From Paragorgia papillata (Eukaryota > Cnidaria > Anthozoa > Scleralcyonacea > Coralliidae): DNA of 64,000 nucleotides. The stretch is from positions 199,001 to 263,000 of the forward strand of contig JAWNZC010000366.1 in the NCBI GenBank assembly GCA_035771165.1, given 5' to 3'. Shown piece after piece: positions 59,101-64,000 of the stretch. The notes beneath the pieces were generated by a model, which saw only the letters and a program-made list of their open reading frames with translations, was not told where the DNA came from and did no database searches. How positions within the stretch are numbered: the first letter of the stretch is position 1; each line of letters opens with the position of its first letter. The translations under genes were made by a program, and so were the position numbers.

Positions 59101-60363
59101 AAGTTGGAACAATTCAGATGCCGTAGAACAAACGTTATTAGTGAAATGGTAAGGCAGAAAAATAACGGAAATTAATTATAGGCTATTATTAATGCCCATT
59201 ACAGTTTCGCTTATAAGGCTTGTTCTGAAAGAGCTAGAAATCTCTACTATATCTTAGATTGTTCCCCTTATAATAACGAAGAGATTGATATAAGTTGGAA
59301 CAATTCAGATGCAGTAGAACAAACGTTATTAGTGAAATGGTAAGGCAGAAAAATAACGGAAATTAATTATAGGCTATTATTAATGCTCATTACAGTTTCG
59401 CTTATAACGCTTGTTCTGAAAGAGCTAGAAATCTGTTATATCTTAAATTATTCCCCTTGTAATAACGAAGAGATTGATATAAGTTGCAACAATTCAGATG
59501 CGGTAGAACAAACGTTATTAGTGAAATGGTAAGGCAGAAAAATAACGGAAATTAATTATAGGCTATTATTAATGCCCATTACAGTTTCGCTTATAAGGCT
59601 TGTTCTGAAAGAGCTAGAAATCTCTACTATATCTTAGATTGTTCCCCTTATAATAACGAAGAGATTGATATAAGTTGGAACAATTCAGATGCAGTAGAAC
59701 AAACGTTATTAGTGAAATGGTAAGGCAGAAAAATAACGGAAATTAATTATAGGCTATTATTAATGCTCATTACAGTTTCGCTTATAACGCTTGTTCTGAA
59801 AGAGCTAGAAATCTGTTATATCTTAAATTATTCCCCTTGTAATAACGAAGAGATTGATATAAGTTGCAACAATTCAGATGCGGTAGAACAAACGTTATTA
59901 GTGAAATGGTTAAGGCAGAAAAATAACGGAAATTAATTATAGGCTATTATTAATGCCCATTACAGTTTCGCTTATAAGGCTTGTTCTGAAAGAGCTAGAA
60001 ATCTCTACTATATCCTAGATTGTTCCCCTTATAATAACGAAGAGATTGATATAAGTTGGAACAATTCAGATGCAGTAGAACAAACGTTTATTAGTGAAAT
60101 GGTAAGGCAGAAAAATAACGGAAATTAATTATAGGCTATTATTAATGCTCATTACAGTTTCGCTTATAACGCTTGTTCTGAAAGAGCTAGAAATCTGTTA
60201 TATCTTAAATTATTCCCCTTGTAATAACGAAGAGATTGATATAAGTTGCAACAATTCAGATGCGGTAGAACAAACGTTATTAGTGAAATGGTAAGGCAGA
60301 AAAATAACGGAAATTAATTATAGGCTATTATTAATGCTCATTACAGTTTCGCTTATAACGCTT
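56179..60363. repeat. Higher-order repeat copy 2 (22 monomers, 4,185 bp)
   Basis: The order of all 22 monomer types, including B*, A'', A* and A^, is identical to copy 1. Confidence 0.92.
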
Positions 60364-63300
60364 GTTTTGAAAGAGCTAGAAATCTCTGTTATATCTTAAA
60401 TTGTTCCCCTTATAATAACGAAGAGATTAATATAATTTGCAACAATTCAGATGCGGTAGAACAAAACGTTATTAGTGAAATGGTAAGGCAGAAAAATAAC
60501 GGAAATTAATTATAGGCTATTATTAATGCTCATTACAGTTTCGCTTATAACGCTTGTTCTGAAAGAGCTAGAAATCTGTTATATCTTAAATTATTCCCCT
60601 TGTAATAACGAAGAGATTGATATAAGTTGCAACAATTCAGATGCGGTAGAACAAACGTTATTAGTGAAATGGTAAGGCAGAAAAATAACGGAAATTAATT
60701 ATAGGCTATTATTAATGCCCATTACAGTTTCGCTTATAAGGCTTGTTCTGAAAGAGCTAGAAATCTCTACTATATCTTAGATTGTTCCCCTTATAATGAC
60801 GAAGAGATTGATATAAGTTGGAACAATTCAGATGCAGTAGAACAAACGTTATTAGTGAAATGGTAAGGCAGAAAAATAACGGAAATTAATTATAGGCTAT
60901 TATTAATGCTCATTACAGTTTCGCTTATAACGCTTGTTCTGAAAGAGCTAGAAATCTGTTATATCTTAAATTATTCCCCTTGTAATAACGAAGAGATTGA
61001 TATAAGTTGCAACAATTCAGATGCGGTAGAACAAACGTTATTAGTGAAATGGTAAGGCAGAAAAATAACGGAAATTAATTATAGGCTATTATTAATGCCC
61101 ATTACAGTTTCGCTTATAAGGCTTGTTCTGAAAGAGCTAGAAATCTCTACTATATCCTAGATTGTTCCCCTTATAATAACGAAGAGATTGATATAAGTTG
61201 GAACAATTCAGATGCAGCAGAACAAACGTTATTAGTGAAATGGTAAGGCAGAAAAATAACGGAAATTAATTATAGGCTATTATTAATGCTCATTACAGTT
61301 TCGCTTATAACGCTTGTTCTGAAAGAGCTAGAAATCTGTTATATCTTAAATTATTCCCCTTGTAATAACGAAGAGATTGATATAAGTTGCAACAATTCAG
61401 ATGCGGTAGAACAAACGTTATTAGTGAAATGGTAAGGCAGAAAAATAACGGAAATTAATTATAGGCTATTATTAATGCCCATTACAGTTTCGCTTATAAG
61501 GCTTGTTCTGAAAGAGCTAGAAATCTGTTATATCTTAAATTATTCCCCTTGTAATAACGAAGAGATTGATATAAGTTGGAACAATTCAGATGCAGTAGAA
61601 CAAACGTTATTAGTGAAATGGTAAGGTAGAAAAATAACGGAAATTAATTATAGGCTATTATTAATGCTCATTACAGTTTCGCTTATAAGGCTTGTTCTGA
61701 AAGAGCTAGAAATCTCTACTATATCTTAGATTGTTCCCCTTATAATAACGAAGAGATTGATATAAGTTGGAACAATTCAGATGCAGTAGAACAAACGTTA
61801 TTAGTGAAATGGTAAGGCAGAAAAATAACGGAAATTAATTATAGGCTATTATTAATGCTCATTACAGTTTCGCTTATAACGCTTGTTCTGAAAGAGCTAG
61901 AAATCTGTTATATCTTAAATTATTCCCCTTGTAATAACGAAGAGATTGATATAAGTTGCAACAATTCAGATGCGGTAGAACAAACGTTATTAGTGAAATG
62001 GTAAGGCAGAAAAATAACGGAAATTAATTATAGGCTATTATTAATGCCCATTACAGTTTCGCTTATAAGGCTTGTTCTGAAAGAGCTAGAAATCTCTACT
62101 ATATCTTAGATTGTTCCCCTTATAATAACGAAGAGATTGATATAAGTTGGAACAATTCCGATGCAGTAGAACAAACGTTATTAGTGAAATGGTAAGGCAG
62201 AAAAATAACGGAAATTAATTATAGGCTATTATTAATGCTCATTACAGTTTCGCTTATAACGCTTGTTCTGAAAGAGCTAGAAATCTGTTATATCTTAAAT
62301 TATTCCCCTTGTAATAACGAAGAGATTGATATAAGTTGCAACAATTCAGATGCGGTAGAACAAACGTTATTAGTGAAATGGTAAGGCAGAAAAATAACGG
62401 AAATTAATTATAGGCTATTATTAATGCCCATTACAGTTTCGCTTATAAGGCTTGTTCTGAAAGAGCTAGAAATCTCTACTATATCTTAGATTGTTCCCCT
62501 TATAATAACGAAGAGATTGATATAAGTTGGAACAATTCAGATGCAGTAGAACAAACGTTATTAGTGAAATGGTAAGGCAGAAAAATAACGGAAATTAATT
62601 ATAGGCTATTATTAATGCTCATTACAGTTTCGCTTATAACGCTTGTTCTGAAAGAGCTAGAAATCTGTTATATCTTAAATTATTCCCCTTGTAATAACGA
62701 AGAGATTGATATAAGTTGCAACAATTCAGATGCGGTAGAACAAACGTTATTAGTGAAATGGTAAGGCAGAAAAATAACGGAAATTAATTATAAGCTATTA
62801 TTAATGCCCATTACAGTTTCGCTTATAAGGCTTGTTCTGAAAGAGCTAGAAATCTCTACTATATCTTAGATTGTTCCCCTTATAATAACGAAGAGATTGA
62901 TATAAGTTGCAACAATTCAGATGCGGTAGAACAAACGTTATTAGTGAAATGGTAAGGCAGAAAAATAACGGAAATTAATTATAGGCTATTATTAATGCCC
63001 ATTACAGTTTCGCTTATAAGGCTTGTTCTGAAAGAGCTAGAAATCTCTACTATATCTTAGATTGTTCCCCTTATAATAACGAAGAGATTGATATAAGTTG
63101 GAAACAATTCAGATGCAGTAGAACAAACGTTATTAGTGAAATGGTAAGGCAGAAAAATAACGGAAATTAATTATAGGCTATTATTAATGCTCATTACAGT
63201 TTCGCTTATAACGCTTGTTCTGAAAGAGCTAGAAATCTGTTATATCTTAAATTATTCCCCTTGTAATAACGAAGAGATTGATATAAGTTGCAACAATTCA

Positions 63301-64000
63301 GATGCGGTAGAACAAACGTTATTAGTGAAATGGTAAGGCAGAAAAATAACGGAAATTAATTATAGGCTATTATTAATGCCCATTACAGTTTCGCTTATAA
63401 GGCTTGTTCTGAAAGAGGTAGAAATCTCTACTATATCCTAGATTGTTCCCCTTATAATAACGAAGAGATTGATATAAGTTGGAACAATTCAGATGCAGTA
63501 GAACAAACGTTATTAGTGAAATGGTAAGGCAGAAAAATAACGGAAATTAATTATAGGCTATTATTAATGCTCATTACAGTTTCGCTTATAACGCTTGTTC
63601 TGAAAGAGCTAGAAATCTGTTATATCTTAAATTATTCCCCTTGTAATAACGAAGAGATTGATATAAGTTGCAACAATTCAGATGCGGTAGAAACAAACGT
63701 TATTAGTGAAATGGTAAGGCAGAAAAATAACGGAAATTAATTATAGGCTATTATTAATGCCCATTACAGTTTCGCTTATAAGGCTTGTTCTGAAAGAGCT
63801 AGAAATCTCTACTATATCTTAGATTGTTCCCCTTATAATAACGAAGAGATTGATATAAGTTGGAACAATTCAGATGCAGTAGAACAAACGTTATTAGTGA
63901 AATGGTAAGGCAGAAAAATAACGGAAATTAATTATAGGCTATTATTAATGCTCATTACAGTTTCGCTTATAACGCTTGTTCTGAAAGAGCTAGAAATCTG
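60364..64000. repeat. Higher-order repeat copy 3, altered and cut by the window edge
   Basis: Starts like copies 1 and 2 (C B A B A' B). It then lacks one A before B*, and A^ and its following A are replaced by one A-type monomer. It continues B A' B A B to the edge. Confidence 0.82.

Larger units (their letters stand above)
44289..64000. repeat. Satellite array, about 190-bp monomers, continues past right edge
   Basis: About 104 monomers fill 19.7 kb without any other insertion. Two main types differ at fixed positions: type A (about 191 bp; CTCTACTATATCTTAGATTG, GTTGGAAC, GATGCAG) and type B (about 189 bp; CTGTTATATCTTAAATTATT, GTTGCAAC, GATGCGG). They mostly alternate, giving a 380-bp dimer. 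A rarer type C (TTTTGAAAGAG, AGATTAATATAATTTGC) and marked variants of A and B recur at fixed places, defining a 22-monomer higher-order unit. Stops occur in all frames and there is no protein coding. The first recognisable monomer at 44289 is partial. Confidence 0.97.

Noticed and set aside
44289..64000. CRISPR-like array
   Set aside because: Units are about 190 bp with no spacers, contiguous, and organised as a eukaryotic satellite.
44289..64000. CENP-B box in the satellite monomer
   Set aside because: I looked for a TTCG...A..CGGG-type motif in the monomers and saw none; centromere identity therefore rests only on organisation.

Overview
This is a nuclear window from a metazoan. The best guess is an anthozoan cnidarian such as a stony coral. 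The evidence is GT-AG introns, AT-rich intergenic DNA, a 28S rRNA fragment carrying an R2 element, an LTR retrotransposon, a LINE with an esterase-type ORF1, animal tnp2/CACTA, FLYWCH and BEN genes, and a kinase type that I associate with cnidarian expansions. The organism is inferred from pattern recognition, not from a search. Prokaryotic features (operons, Shine-Dalgarno sites, CRISPR) are absent.

Layout. 1-1821 (-): two exons of a protein kinase gene that runs off the left edge. 2166-6860 (-): an uninterrupted four-exon gene for 1,288 residues, probably derived from a transposase. 7948-10606 (+): an orphan, diverged piece of 28S rRNA split at the canonical R2 site by a 5'-truncated R2 retrotransposon. 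10895-12300: two minisatellites and a FLYWCH/MULE transposase remnant. 12310-27085 (+): a Ty3/Gypsy element with very short LTRs and a 5-bp target duplication. It is split by a reverse-strand LINE (14271-18840) and by a TA-flanked 6-kb composite DNA element (18929-24963) made of four 253-bp palindromic terminal units alternating with three 1.6-kb bodies. 27660-30380: decayed tandem copies of an exon-like module. 31611-32446 (+): a broken gene of an uncharacterised family, ending at a cluster of AACTATAGTT palindromes. 33071-37380 (-): a seven-exon BEN-domain gene with intronic hairpins and a 5S-derived SINE. 39203-42514 (+): a four-exon tnp2-type (CACTA/EnSpm) transposase gene. 42679-44288: short repeats. 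44289-64000: a satellite array that runs off the right edge.

The most striking structure is the satellite. About 104 monomers of two main types (A about 191 bp, B about 189 bp) mostly alternate. They are organised into a 22-monomer higher-order repeat of about 4.18 kb, present twice in full (from 47621 and from 56179). Shortened 15-mer and 8-mer derivatives lie between the full copies. This is the architecture of centromeric alpha satellite, seen here in a probable cnidarian.

A second cross-cutting signal is that nearly all reading-frame breaks in the window, and every single-base length difference I noticed between satellite monomers, are in the +1 direction. Some apparent pseudogenes (BEN, tnp2) may therefore be intact genes carrying residual long-read insertion errors.
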